Assembly (NCBI GenBank): GCA_023525715.1
Contig: CM042012.1
Location: 119,001,798 to 119,065,797, forward strand
Direction of reading: 5' to 3'
From: Cichorium intybus
Taxonomy: Eukaryota > Streptophyta > Magnoliopsida > Asterales > Asteraceae
Length of the DNA stretch: 64,000 nt
The notes beneath the pieces were generated by a model. The model did no database searches. It saw nothing but the letters and a program-made list of their open reading frames with translations, and was not told the DNA's origin. Made by a program: the position numbers and the translations under genes. This document shows, piece by piece, positions 11,017 to 28,184 of this stretch. Positions within the stretch are counted from its first letter, which is position 1, and each line of letters begins with the position of its first letter.

Positions 11017-11586
11017 ATTTTCCTTTACATGCATGATCCAAGAGAACCTCATTTTACAGCACTCAAGCGCATTCTTCGCTATATTCGAGGTATCAAGGCT
11101 CATAGCCTAGCCTATTCTGATGTTGATTAGGCCGGATATCCGGTTACCGGACGATCCACATTTAGGTAGTGTGTCTTTCTCAGCTACAATGTCCTATGAT
11201 GGTCTTCCAAACATCAGCACACGATTTCCTGATCTAGTGCAGACGTTGAGTATTGGGGCGTGGCAAACGCTGTTGCTGAGACTTGCTGGATTCGCAATTT
11301 ACTCCTTAAAATATATTATTCTCCTTAACAAGCTATTATTGTCTACTGTGACAATGTCAATGCAGTTTACATGACGTCTAATCTGGTTTAACATCAACGG
11401 ACTAAACATCTTTCAATCGATCTTCAATTTGTTCGTGCTAAAGTTTTGAAGGGGAAAGTGCATGTACATCATGTACCATCTGCCTCTCAATATGCTGATA
11501 TATTCACCAAAAGTATTCTGTCGGCTCTGTTTCACGACTTTCGATCCAGCTTGAATGTTCGTGTATCCCCTCCTATTCACACTGTT

Positions 11587-11606
<20 letters not shown>
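11017..11606 (+). pseudogene. Ty1/copia reverse transcriptase-RNase H remnant
   Basis: Conceptual translation, with stops and frameshifts, gives the C-terminal part of a copia polyprotein: YMHDPREPHFTALKRILRYI, then an RNase H section (YSDVD, VEYWGVANAVAETCW, VYCDNVNAVY, HQRTKHLSIDLQFV) and a tail with SQYADIFTKSILSALF and RSSLNVR. The left side is cut by the outer gypsy LTR at 11016. The product is dead: it has a stop right after YSDVD and broken frames. Confidence 0.85.
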
Positions 11607-14291
<2,685 letters not shown>

Positions 14292-17200
14292 TCATATTTT
14301 CATCTTGTTTCTGGTGGATACTCCATGCAGCAATTTCACAAATCCATGAAAGCTTAGCATCCCATCCGTATGTCGAATCCAATCACTTAGAACAGCATGC
14401 AGAGGAACCGAAGGACCAAGCCCTAGTTCCTGAAACAATTTGAGATCACGTTCATCACTTTTATGTTTAAACAGTTAGCTCTGGATTGGTATCAATGGAG
14501 ACATGAAGATGTCAACTTACTGAAGCAAGTTCTTGGATGACAATGGACCTATTGCCATCTTTATCAAAAATCTCATAAGCACAACGAGCATGCTGTTCCC
14601 AGCGGTCGAGTGCTTCAAGCTGATGAACACAAACTGTCGCCGCACAAAATTCGTCAAAGTCCAGTTTATGTGCAGATAGCTGTGATACGATGTCTTTGAA
14701 TTAGGTCAATGAAAAAATATCATCTAAAAACCATGAATAAGTTTTAATTAGTAGATTAATTAATCACCCAGGTAAGATAGTCCATTATGCGAGACTCCTT
14801 CATTGCGCTTGTTGCATGCTTTGCCAAAGCCTGCAACTCAAGAATGCAGAATTGAGACGACGCTTTTTCAGTTGTCTGAAAATCATAAAAAGACGCAGAT
14901 GAATCGAAAAAGCAAACCTTTTTAATGCTATCTACGGTTACGCTTTCGGTGTTCTCTTTAACTAAGTGCGCAAACTGCTTCTTAAGATAAAAGAGATCGT
15001 CGGTGGTCAAAGTTTTAGACAATGCCTGAAATATTACACAAAAAAGCATGCAAGTTAATTAATGCGCATTCTCTCTCTTCATAATCATGCAGTATGTTCA
15101 TAGTTTACTTATATTGATTTGTACCTGTAAAGCAGCCTTCCGCAAAGGGGATGAAAGCGTGTAGGCTTTCAACGATCTCAGAATTCGAACGTCAATCGGA
15201 ACTTCTACACCGTTATGATCCCGAATCCATGGATGACCTGAAAGAAACCAGAAAGGTTACGAATCACGATAAATTAACCCAATTTGACTCTTTTCTTGCT
15301 GTTTGGAAAGACAACGAACACTTACTTAAAGCCTGGGCAGCGGTCAGCCGTTTACGAGGGTCTTTATTCAAGAGACCCTGCACAAAATCTTTAGCCTGTG
15401 GAGTTAACGAAGGCCATGGTACTTCAATGAAACTTGGAGCATTTTTGAGAACTGCCCGGAAAATGCCGGACTCTGTGCGTGCCCAAAAAGGTCGAGTGCC
15501 ACATAGAAGAATGTATGCTATCACGCCTAAACTCCACACGTCTGCTTCTGTAGAGTATGATCTGAGTAGAACTTCGGGTGCTACATAATACGCACTTCCA
15601 ACAATGTCGTTGAATTTTTCATCTGCATGTCGCTATGAACACTAATTAACGCGTGTACAGTGTACACCATATTTAACACTTTAACTGTGTGTTTTTGAGA
15701 CTGACCTGGCTTGAGAAAATCCGATAACCCAAAATCGATGGCTTTTAATTGAGAATCATCGTCCTTTTCTTTCAACAAAAAATTCTAATCAAACGATAAC
15801 AATGGTGTTACAGATGATTAAGCAAAAGATTAAAACATAAAGTATAGACATGCATGGTAACATTAATTCGTACCTCGGGTTTAAGATCTCGATGCATGAC
15901 CCCTTGGAGATGGCAAAATGCAACCACATTCAATAATTGTACCATTACATTTTTGGCCTCATCTTCGGTGAACTTCCTGCCCCTACACAAGCGTACAATA
16001 TAGAGTCAGAACATGAAATGTACGCTTTATTAGGTTTCGAATTTCAAGTGAAGTAAAAGTGCTTTGAAACCTTGAAAGTATTCGATCAAGAAGCTCGCCT
16101 CCTTGGCACAATCTGAAAGATGTAGAGTAAGATATGTAATGTATATGTAGAAGTTAGAATGGATATATGAATTTGGTGGTAAGCTTACTCCATAACTATG
16201 TAGACATTATCGTCATCTTCAAAAGCATCATAGAAATGTATCAGGTTAGGATGTCCCGCCAATGCTTGCAATATCTTCACTTCTCTTCGGACATCTTCGA
16301 TCGCGATAGCTGTGGTCATCTGCCAAAAATAAACATATTTCAAGTTATTGAACAAAATATAATTGAAAGATTGATCAACTTCAAATCTCAGTTGGTTTTA
16401 GAGTTAAACGTATTATAAGATATCAAATGTGATATAGGTTGAATATTAGTATATATCTTTATTAAAGTTAAAATGTAATGTATGTTGTAAAATGTCTATG
16501 ATGGTGATATTCTGAGTCTTTTTAGGTTTAAATGAGCTCAATTTGATGTTCAGTACTAGGTGTCAAATGGTGATAAATTTGACACTTTCATGACTAATTG
16601 GGAAAATCTCATAAAAGCCTAGCTATTTTCACCATATGCCCAAAAAAACACTATATTTTTTACACTAAAACCCTTATATTTTCGAAACTGTCTAATTTAA
16701 TCATAATACTCGGTCACCCTAGATAAATGATTTCGTACAACTTATGTGGACTGGATTATGTGTCTTGTGACTTATTAGGGTCTAATCGAGTCCAGCTAGG
16801 TAAAATTCGAATTGCAGCAAGAACCGATCGACCCCAGGAAGACATCGAGCTTCGAATTAGGTGAATCACAGCAAAAACCGATCAAAGCTAGGTTAAATTC
16901 GAATTGCAGCAAGAACTGATCGACCCCAGGGAAGATATCAAGCTTCGAATTAGGAGAATCACAGCAAAAACCGATCAAAGTTAGGTTAAATTCGAATTGC
17001 AGCAAGAACACATCGACCCAGGGAAGATATTGAGCTTCGAGTTAGGAGAATTGTAGCAAGAACCGGTCTACATTTCTAATGAAGGTTTAAAGCCACGTAG
17101 GATATGTAACCGACTCCCACATGCCGGTTATAGTGCCTTCGATTGGGCGGTTTCAAAAATATAAGGGTTATATTAGTCGGTTTCGAAAACATAAGGGTTA

Positions 17201-20200
17201 AATTAGGCGGTTTGGAAAACATAAGGGTTTTAGTGTACAAAAAAATATATAGTGTTTTTTTCGGACATATGACCAAAATAACTTGAGTTTTTGTGAGATT
17301 TTCCCTGACTAGTTCTATAATAATCCTTTTGTTTTTCCACTTGTACCGTAGAATTGCCTAAAACATATATAATGGGTGAGGTTGAAAGATGATAATTTCC
17401 TAGGATATAGGGAAGTAAAGGGAGGAAGCCGAGGAGTAATATGACAATGAGATGTAATAAAAAAAGTGACTTGTGTAATATTCTTTTACATGTTAAAAAG
17501 GTTTATTATCATGTTTGGCAAAGAAGTCATCAAATATATCAAATATATTTTATTCGATAACTCGTAGTTTTATAAAAGTGAAAGGCTCTCATGCACAAAG
17601 ATTATTGGGTTAAAAAGTCGTGTCCTCAAGTCAAATGATAAAAGGGTTTTCTAATTTTAGTTTATCGATCTAATCTATCATTAATTCATTATTTTTATTG
17701 CAAAATGCACGTTTAACATGTTAGAGGTTACAAGTTGCACATGAGACACAATGCATCCGTTTTGGTTTCACATTAACCCATTAAAGTACGACAAATTTAC
17801 ATACATAGGAGACATGTACATATGAACACAATTAATTGACTTCCAAGATACGCGACTATGGTCTGTGGAAAAAACACGTTAACTTGATACTATATTTAAC
17901 TAAAATATATTAATTAATTTACCCGAACAGATAGTTAAATAATTTGAGGAATCTCTTAGATCTACGGGTTCATTTAAATAAACCTTAAAAAACAGCAAAT
18001 ATATATTTGTGGACGTTAAAAAAGAAGATCTTAGATGCTTTATTTTTTCACATGCTACTGAATTTAAAATGAATTAAAGATCATATATCCAACTAATTCA
18101 CGTCCACTTGCACTTTATTTGCTCCATTTATGGAAGCGGATCGTCTTCTACTTCGTGCAAGTATTTCTTGATTCAAATAAAAAAATGTTTTTTATATATG
18201 TAAATAACAAAATGATATCTGTTGCACCCCAAGAAAATAGAGTTAATTTAAAGAGACTAAATGATTACTTAGGCTAACTTTTGTGGATTTGAAACGCTAA
18301 TGTATTTTTGTTTTAGAAAAAATAAGTACCAATTTTCTTCTTTAATAAAAACATGGCTATGTTTCTTTTACGTACATACCTTTTTATGACAAATTGTTAT
18401 GTTTTGGAGCAGTTAAGTTTTGAACACCTAAAAGTAGAGGAGAAATATTTGACTCGGATCATATCACAAGAGATTTTAACTGCAAATTTTAATTATTTTC
18501 AACTTAGGCTATTTTTGTTAGAATATCTTATAATAATAAATTATAAGTTACTTGATACTTGATAACTTAACTAGTTATTTACTAAAACGAATTAACAAGT
18601 TAGAGAATAACGTAGAAAGCAAGCTGAAAATTATTTTATAATATAAAAACAAAAATAAAAATAATCCTTGTTATATCAAAAAATAACATAGTCATGTGTA
18701 TACTCTATACCCAGTATAAATTACTAGATCGGTCCGTACTCTATAGTCAATTAATTAGTCTTTTTTTCAAACTAGAAAAAGACTATCTTGATAAAGAAAG
18801 TTAAGATATCGATTTATAAAAAGTTGATAACAAAAAACTATAAATGAATAAAGACATTGATGTTTAAAAATAAACTTTCTAAATAATATAGTAAAAGATA
18901 TTATATTATAGTAATAGTAATGGTAATAATAATTTGTCAATTATATTGCAAGGTCTGTACTTTCTTCCACCAAATATATTAGGCTTGCGTGTTTATTCTT
19001 CCTAAATCTATTTCTAACGAGATTGAGAAGCTCATAAGGGGTTTCCTCTGGTGCCACGGTGAGATGAAGCATGGTAAAGCCAAAGTCTCCTGGAAGACTG
19101 TATGTCTCCCTAAGACCCATGGTGGTTTGGTAGAAACCAAATCATTAACAGACATGAATGACTTAGAGATCCAAATGATTCAGAGTGTGCAATAAAGTTG
19201 TTGATTGAATAAGACAAAATTACGACTTTAACCTTCTAACAAAAACAAAGAACATAAATAAACATTTCAGCAGAGATGAACAATGTATACACAAAATCAA
19301 GATTTTCAGGAAGATGGGAGATATAAGGAGAAACCAATAAACATCGATGTCAGCCGCACTGCGCTACACCGCAACCTGTGTCGTTATCGTCGTCCCATAA
19401 CGGCCTTGAGGGCTGTTATCGTGTTGAGGACGACGACCGATGGTAGAGGTGGTGAGGGCGACGACCGATGGTGGTGGTGGTGTTTCTAGGGTTGTAAAGA
19501 GAAGTTGAACGGAGTGTTGTTTAGAGAAAGAGGGATAGTGTGTGTAATTTCTCACATCTAAATTGTTATGAAGTATTTAATCGTTTTTAGTTACAAAATA
19601 TATGTTTTAAGTTGTAGATTAGCAATTGTACAAGTTTCTATACATAGAGTACTAGTGTCTAAAGAATAAAATCGCAAATAGGAGTGTCACCTGCGATTTC
19701 CTAAAAAAATCGCAGGTGAGCATGAATAAATCGCAGGTCGCGATTTCCATAATGCAGGTCTGCTTTTGTTTTTATACTACATGATGAAATTGTATGTTTT
19801 GAGAGGCATTGGTATAAAATTGCAAGTGGTAGGACGACATCGCACGTAGCACTAGTCCATCTGTGGTTTCATTGGCTATTTTAAAAAAATTGTTAAATTT
19901 TTTCTATTTTTAAAACCTTTTGAGATTAGTTTGTTTTAATTATTTTTTTCAAAAACATTAATTTTCCTACAAAGTAATTAAGAGTATTGTAACTCTAAAG
20001 TCTAGTCTACACTCTACAGCATAGAGGACTTCTACAAGGGTTGAAGACGCTACCTTTGCCTTGGGTATGACTTTCACGGCGACCTTCTGACCAATATTAT
20101 CACCCGACTTACACATGGCAGATACAGTATGCCCAAAATGCCCTCGCCCCACTTCATCTCCAACCTCGTATCGATCCTTGAACCGTTTCGACAACCCGAA

Positions 20201-20536
20201 CCTCTTGTCCAGACCCGGTCCCGCTTCCTGCTTTCCCTCTTTCCCACTCCGACGCCTCCTCAGCGCCGCCATTATATGCTTCGCAGGCGACGGCGGCGGA
20301 AACGGTCCCTTTAACAGCCTTTTCGGTGTCGAGTTACCACTCGACTTCCTCGCCGGAGACTTTTTATCGCCAAAGAAGAATCTGACAGGACTGGGACTGT
20401 AAAAAGGTGCGGCTTTGTCGCCGGCGGATGTATCATCGTCCTGGTGGTTCTCATTCACGGGTGTCTTTGGTTGCTCCGGGAAATCTCGTGGCAAATATGG
20501 GTTGCGTCTTGGAGGCTTGGAAGAGCATGTTCCCAT
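14292..20536 (-). CDS. CRK: CDPK-related protein kinase (CRK), 11 exons, complete
   Basis: A Ser/Thr kinase of the CDPK/SnRK superfamily. CRKs are membrane-anchored kinases whose EF-hands are degenerate, so they bind calcium weakly or not at all. Coding exons (minus strand): 20054-20536, 16189-16319, 16071-16112, 15874-15982, 15706-15784, 15326-15622, 15125-15237, 14918-15025, 14768-14830, 14521-14679, 14292-14429. All boundaries are GT-AG and phases are consistent, giving 1722 bp and 573 aa, about normal for CRKs. Met-Gly-Thr-Cys at the N-terminus predicts myristoylation at G2 and palmitoylation at C4. A Pro/Ser-rich linker (PFPPPSPAKHI) follows. Kinase: GRGHFG at about 130-135, Lys155, HRDLKPEN with Asp251, DFG at 272-274, APE at 296-298, then WARTESGIFRAVL and LLNKDPRKRLTAAQAL. 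The C-terminal EF-like region (DFDEFCAA, HQLEALDRWEQHARCAYEIF) ends in LSFHGFVKLLHGVS. Intron 1 is 3.7 kb and holds a MULE and a LINE scrap. Nothing in the coding sequence looks broken. Confidence 0.93.
16600..17305. mobile_element. Non-autonomous Mutator-like element in CRK intron 1
   Basis: A 706-bp element with ~100-bp terminal inverted repeats starting GGGAAAATCTCA and including ACACTAAAACCCTTAT. It is flanked by 9-bp duplications TGACTAATT (16591-16599) and TGACTAGTT (17306-17314), one mismatch apart. A 9-bp TSD with long TIRs is typical of Mutator-like elements. It has no transposase. Its interior carries a 93-bp minisatellite. Confidence 0.82.
16797..17065. repeat. ~93-bp minisatellite inside the Mutator-like element
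   Basis: Nearly three copies of a unit with AAATTCGAATTGCAGCAAGAA, ATCGACCCCAGG and AGCTTCGAATTAGG, starting near 16800, 16892 and 16985. A 71-aa open frame over it is only the repeat translated. Confidence 0.8.
17315..18982 (-). other. AT-rich part of CRK intron 1
   Basis: No open frame, repeat array or RNA gene could be recognised here. It is presumed ordinary intron sequence, possibly including old transposon debris. Confidence 0.5.
18983..19135 (+). pseudogene. LINE (non-LTR) reverse transcriptase fragment
   Basis: About 50 residues resemble the C-terminal RT region of plant L1-type LINEs: LPKSISNEIEKLIRGFLWCH, then KAKVSWKTVCLPKTHGGL. It lies antisense to CRK inside intron 1. Both ends are lost; no poly(A) or TSD was found. 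Confidence 0.8.
19688..19718. repeat. Perfect 12-bp-stem hairpin
   Basis: CACCTGCGATTT, a 7-base loop, then AAATCGCAGGTG. A third partial copy (AAATCGCAGGTCGCGATTT) follows at about 19728. Located in CRK intron 1. It may be the end of a foldback element. Confidence 0.7.
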
Positions 20537-21809
20537 GATGACGCCGGCCGGTTAGTAAGATCCCGGTGTCCAGATTCAGGGTATCTCCGCCGTGCGAGAG
20601 GATAATATGGGTTGTTTGCAAATTAATATGAGTTGTTTGGAAATTAAATATGAATGGATACCATTCATTTACTGTCGTACGTTTCCATGATTTATGAGTG
20701 TGAAGTAAGGAAACTAGGAAAGCTGGTCGTTTCGATTTATAATTTATATTTACAAACTTTTGGCTTTTTCTTTTTGTGTTATTGTTTTTATTCATTGAAG
20801 TTTGAACAATCGAACGGCGGAGATGGAGTAGATGGAGTAAGCTGCTAATTTGGCTGATTCCGCGAATTGGGCTGCTTTCCTTTTTCTCCTTTATTCGCTC
20901 TTTTATATATAACTCGAATACTTTTAAGTGTCTTTTTTCCACGTGATGGTTGTTTCGTACAATTAATGTTAACAACTAATACACTGAAAATACGTAGACA
21001 CTAAGAAATGTTGGTGGTGTATACAAGTATACTCCACCGATCTTGTTAGGAAAGTTGTATTTGAAATGCGAAAAACTCCAAAGTCCAAAAATCGCAATCC
21101 AAGAAAATGCTGTGGGGTTTTGAAATTCCGAGTCCGAACTAGCAACAAAACATGTCACATCTACATAATTGTGAATTGAAAGAATGACTAATGTTTGGTC
21201 GCCCTCAAGTCCATCTGTCTATTCTTTTGGTAGTCCCATCGATTTCAAATTCAAAATGGTTGAAAACTTATTGATCTCGTTTGAGTTGCCGTGTAGTTTT
21301 ACCACCTCAGTCCACAAACATATACATCTTATATAAACACCCTACATCTAAGTCAAATGGTAGCCCTTTCCATTATCTAATTACATAATGAAAAAAAAGA
21401 CAATACGTCTATACCATGATCTTTAAAATATTTTATCTTCCGAATGCATAATCTATATATACCCGGGTCATAGGATGACTTTTGACTGTTTTTAATGCAT
21501 GTTACTAGACTCGTCCATGCTCTCGTCATAGAACATGATGCAGGAAAGCCTAGCTTCAAGGCCATTATTCGACCGGCCATTAATGGGCAGCTTTTGGAAC
21601 TACTAGTTTTTTATGCATTTATAAGGCGAGTGAGAATGATGCCAAACGACAGCGCGCCATATATCTTGGCCAAAAGGAAGCCCACCTCAGCCTCAAAGGA
21701 GGCCAATGAGGGACGGTGTTGCCATCGGCATGCCTTGGACACCTCGGACTTGCCGAGTTCTTTACCGCACCACCACCCGGCCTAAAGGTTTATTTGTTTT
21801 TTTTTAATA
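20537..21809 (-). promoter_or_regulatory. Upstream region of CRK
   Basis: The 5' flank of the kinase gene: a GC-rich leader just upstream of the ATG, then CT-rich and AT-rich DNA. No TATA box can be assigned with confidence. Positions 21640-21790 are GC-rich and unlike the surroundings; they look like part of a repeat that I cannot name. Confidence 0.35.
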
Positions 21810-21960
21810 CACTATTAGAAAATAAGCTTTTGATGACATATATTGTGTGTCATTAAAGGATACAGATGACTTACAAATGTTTGTTATTCAAGCACTGTCA
21901 TAAATGAAAGATCGCATACATTTGTGTGTAATAAATTTATGGTGATACTTAATATTGGGT
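21810..21960 (+). mobile_element. Possible CACTA-type left terminus
   Basis: CACTATTAGAAAATAAGC followed by repeated short motifs (GATGACA, GTCATTAA, GATGACTT) resembles the TIR and subterminal repeats of a CACTA element. No matching right end was found, so this may be a fragment or chance. Confidence 0.3.
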
Positions 21961-22128
21961 TCAATAAGGAATTTGATTGATGAAACATGTTATTGCACGA
22001 AGTGAGATAATTGTAGTCTACCTTGCAAGCATGCAGTCAATGTAATGTGGGATATAATACAGAATAGGGAAGATTATGGTGATCCTTAAAATTGGGTTCA
22101 TAACTACTACAAGTTTAACACGTAGAGG

Positions 22129-23473
<1,345 letters not shown>

Positions 23474-23776
23474 GGGAAATCTCCAATGAAGTCCAAATAT
23501 TTTGGCTCAATTTATGAAAAAGTTTCAAATTAATTTTTATTAACAAAAAAGTCTCAAATTAATTTTTATTAACAAGAAATGACAGAAAATCGGCTAATGT
23601 TGGGACTTTTGCGTAAACTGTGCGAAAATATTAGGACTTTATTGAAGATAAAAAAATGTAGTTTCTGTCCTTTTTTGTTAATAAAAATTAATTTGAGACT
23701 TTTTTGTTAACAAAAATTAATTTGGGATTTTTACATAAACTAAGTTAAAATTTTGGGACTTTAATGAAGATTTCCC
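23474..23776. mobile_element. Short Mutator-like foldback MITE
   Basis: A 303-bp element that is mostly two long inverted arms starting GGGAAATCTCCA and GGGAAATCTTCA, each with direct copies of AATTAATTTTTATTAACAA inside. Flanks TTTACGATA (23465-23473) and TCTATGATA (23777-23785) match at 7 of 9 positions. The terminus resembles that of the element at 16600. Confidence 0.7.
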
Positions 23777-24824
23777 TCTATGATATTACCATGTTTTTTA
23801 GTTATTTTCGAATTATTTAGATTATAAGATTACAATAAATGGGTAGACAATATAACTTATTTGGTTCTTGACGAAATTCTATACTTTGTTGAATTTCTAT
23901 ATGAAACTATTTTGGATTCCTATCATTTTCAAAGGGGATATCACCATTTTTGAGAAACAAACTACTTAGGTTGTATTCAAAACATCAATTTATAAACTTG
24001 ATTTCATCAATAGGTAATAAAAAAAATGAAATGTGTCCCAAATTGTTCACTATACCTACCGTAGCAAATACAACAAGTTGCATACTTTATCTTTTATTAC
24101 AATTTTGACCCTAAATTTTAATCTTAGTTACGAATTTGGCCCCAACCTTGTTACAAAATTTTCCAAATTTTTTTGCAAACTTTGTTTTTAAATATTTTTA
24201 TAAAATTACTTTTTCAATAGATTTACCTTTTTACACTTTCTTTACAATTTTTACAGCTATTTTAATTTGTTTAAAATTCTATTAAAACCTTTTTACAACT
24301 TTTTCCCAATGACATGTGGAAATTAGTGTTTTTTTAGTTCAATTTAGATTGAGCTCTTACACTTTTTTTTTGTTTTTACAAATCCCTCTTACGAATTCTT
24401 ACATAAAGATCAATTATTTAGATAACTAGAATTTCTATAAAAAGAACTTTATGGTTTGCTACAAAAGGGTGGTCATTGGTAAATTTAAAAAATATATGAT
24501 TTCCAATAAATTAACTATCCACCTTGTAAAAACATTCTTGATTTGTAAGAGAAAATATAAAAATTCATGAGAGTATATTGTAAAAAAATAAAAAATCGTA
24601 AGAGGATATTTTTTAAACGAATGTTCAGTATAAATATGATGGAAGTTTGTACTCACTTAATGTTCTAAATAGGCTTAAACTCATAGGTTTGCCAACCCAT
24701 AAGTTAGTCCTAAAGTCGGTGTTCCAATGATGCTACTAACAAATATTGATCAGAAAAATGGTTTATATAATGGAACTAGACTGTACGTGATATTATTGGG
24801 TAATCGCGTTACAGAAGAAGAGAT
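23777..24824. other. AT-rich intergenic DNA
   Basis: No gene or clear element seen. Confidence 0.5.
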
Positions 24825-24929
24825 CATATCTATATCTATATATCTATATATCTATATCTATATCTATATCTATATCTATATATCTATATATCTATATCTA
24901 TATCTATATCTATATATCTATATTCTATA

Positions 24930-25026
<97 letters not shown>

Positions 25027-25029
25027 ATA
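24825..25029. repeat. Compound (TATC/TA)n array
   Basis: TATCTA variants to about 24930, then pure TA. The interrupted left half suggests an older array with a younger pure right half. Confidence 0.95.
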
Positions 25030-26382
25030 ACTCTTATAATAGAGGTCATTCATGAATGTGGATTAAGATAACTAAAATCCTTGCACCATATTGATTTGAA
25101 ACCCCCAAGACTTTTCAACTTATATAATTTAATGTCTTTGTTAATTAATATGTTGTGCCTATATAAGAACATTATTTACACACTTGGTTACTCAAACCTT
25201 ATTGTTACCCACATGTTCATATAGAGGATCCCATTATAGATCTCGCAAAGAATCAAACTCGATGACAATCATTTGATTTTGTATTAAACATGCATAAAGA
25301 TTCATCGGTTGGGTTGCATGGCGTTTGGAAGCCAATTGGAGAAAGAAATCAAACGAGCTTTAGGAGGATTCCGCGTGTACATCTATGATAAAATTGAAGC
25401 GAGTGGTTTAAGTTCATTCTTTGTACATCTTTATTCTTTTTTACTGTATTTAATTTCAAGAAAATTTGTATGGCTTGGAGAATATATATTTATGTTTTGA
25501 ATATTGATAAGTCTCACTTCATGTTTTTATTATACAATAATAACTTAGTAGGATTTTGTTTTTTTTTAAACATACATATTACAATATAATCAACGTTTTT
25601 ATTTTATGGAGTAGAAACACAAACAAAATATTGATGTTGAAATGTTGTATTATGCAATAAATAGTAATTACAAAACAAATTAATAACCATTTGTTTATTA
25701 TATTTTATATGTATTTTCATTGAAAATTTGTAGTTTCAATTTGATGTGAATAGTATATAGTAATTACAAAACAAAATAATAACTTGATGGAATGATAATT
25801 AAGAAATGAATGATAAAAACAGTTCAGGAAATGTATAAAATGTTGTTTATTTATTAAAACAATAAGTTGTGTTGCAAATTCCAAAAATTAAAGATATCAT
25901 ATTATTGATTTTATTGTCATACGAAATTTGAATGTAATATAATGTTAGAATTAGATTATCATATTATTTATATAGTTGACTAATTATAATTTGAATATAT
26001 TAATCATACTTAATTAAGTCATAAATATCTATTAACTATCATAAGTAAGAAAGCCTCTTGAGTTACATTATTTAATTATAAATAACCATTAGTTAGAATT
26101 TGAAGAGTTTAAGTAATCTTACTAATAAAAATATAAATAATTAGATTTGATATAATAACACATAGTCGTATATAATTTATTTTATGTTAAATAATATAAA
26201 CAATAATAGATTATTATAATTAAGTTTTTAATAGTGGGTTTTGAGGTTTTTGACGTATTATTTTAACAATATGCTTATTATAAAAAATATTATATTTATA
26301 AAATGGTTGATTAATTAGAAATAAATTACAATTCAAAATTCAAAGAGAAAAATATCATATTATTATTTTTATTTAATTAAGA

Positions 26383-26604
<222 letters not shown>

Positions 26605-28155
26605 AAAAGATTTCATTTTCCTTCAACCATATTATTTGAAACATACATAACTTTTCAAATACTTTTTAATAATGAGTACTAAATAGTCTATTTATGTGAG
26701 ATACGTGTAAATAAACTGAAACATCTACCTAGGCATTAGTCTTCTATAACTTTTGATGGATATATGTGGTTTCAAAAAGATTTATTCTAATTTAACATAT
26801 CTTAATGATTGTGGTTTTCTCGAAACTGTTGGACGCTTAAAACACTTTATTTTTTATATCTGTCATCATCATCTTTTAATGTTTAGACTATTGAATTTAT
26901 TTTTTTCTTCAAAAATGTTAGATTTAATAAAAAGTTGTATATTTTCAATTAATTTTTTTTATAAAATATAAATACGAATACACCAGAAAACTCAATAAAA
27001 TCACTATAATATATAGAAAACCAGTAAATGTCTCATTTCCTATTTAATTTTTATAATCTAAAAATATAAATATGTTTCACTTAAAACGTAATATTTAATG
27101 CAAAACTGCATATTTTTCAATTAAACTCTCTTATAAAACTATAATATAAATACACGAAAAAACAAAATAGAGATTTGAAAAATATGTAAAAGAATTCATA
27201 AAACTACTAAATGAGTTTGTGTATTATTTATTATCTATAAATTATATAAAAAAAGTTTAGAATAAGAGTAACACTTAGAATTTCAAACTCAATCACCATA
27301 CTTATATTTATAATCATAATAATATAATACATAATAGCTTCTAAAACAATAAACTAAAATCATCGTATTTCACAAATTTCTTATTAAATAAAAAGATTAA
27401 TAAAATATATATTAGAGTTCAAAAAATTTTGTTGTTCATGTTTTAACGGGAATAATCATGTTCGATTTCTGGGAGGAGATAAATACGAGTCATGCCTACC
27501 TTTTGAAGAATAAGAAAAATATTTTTTATACATGACTCAACTTAATTCAAATATTTAATTTTATTCGATTAACAGAAGTGTAAACGAAGTATCATAACTT
27601 AAAACCTCTTGAGTTGTAATGGTTTTAAAATAAATGATTGATTGGAAGTTAGAGAGTTTTGATGCTAAAGTAAACTTTTAATGTAATTAACCAAATTTTA
27701 TTAAATATGTTGTTTACTACAATTAACTAACTAAATTGATTAAACTGGTGATTTGTTTCATCAAAAAACATTAGAACATCATTTTATAAGTTATTTCATA
27801 CTAAATATATGTACCAGAATAAATGTTATATTAGTTAGGTTCAATGCAAATTACATATTTTAAATAAAAACTATAAAATATTGTAAATATACAAAAGGTT
27901 TCTTAAGCTTCCATTTTAGTAATAGTCAATTGTTAAACTTTTAGTTAAATAATAATTTTATCAAATGGTCTATAATTACGTCTATATAAAAATATAAATA
28001 ATGGTTAACAATTATATTGATAGTTAACATTCAACAACTAGATTACAAAAACTTAAAAATATATGATATTTTTATATTTTTATTTTTGTATTTCATCAAA
28101 TTAGGTTTCAGTAAGTCATTTCAATATTTAAAGTGATAAAATAACATAAATTATT

Positions 28156-28184
28156 CCTGCTTAATGCGCGGGTACTCGCCTAGT
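28156..28184 (+). mobile_element. Helitron-like 3' terminus
   Basis: An imperfect CG-rich hairpin (CCTGC, TTAAT, GCGCGGG) is followed by CTAG and then T after a short AT-poor spacer, which fits the hairpin-CTRR-T end of Helitrons. The 5' TC end could not be assigned. Confidence 0.4.

Noticed and set aside
15151..15588. 145-aa + strand open frame
   Set aside because: Antisense shadow of CRK exons 6 and 7, which have strong family matches on the minus strand.
20451..20975. 174-aa minus-strand open frame upstream of CRK
   Set aside because: It runs over the CRK start in another frame and through its leader; no domain is visible.
21640..21790. GC-rich block considered as an exon
   Set aside because: The frame on + has no recognisable domain and the text looks like a repeat; left unassigned.
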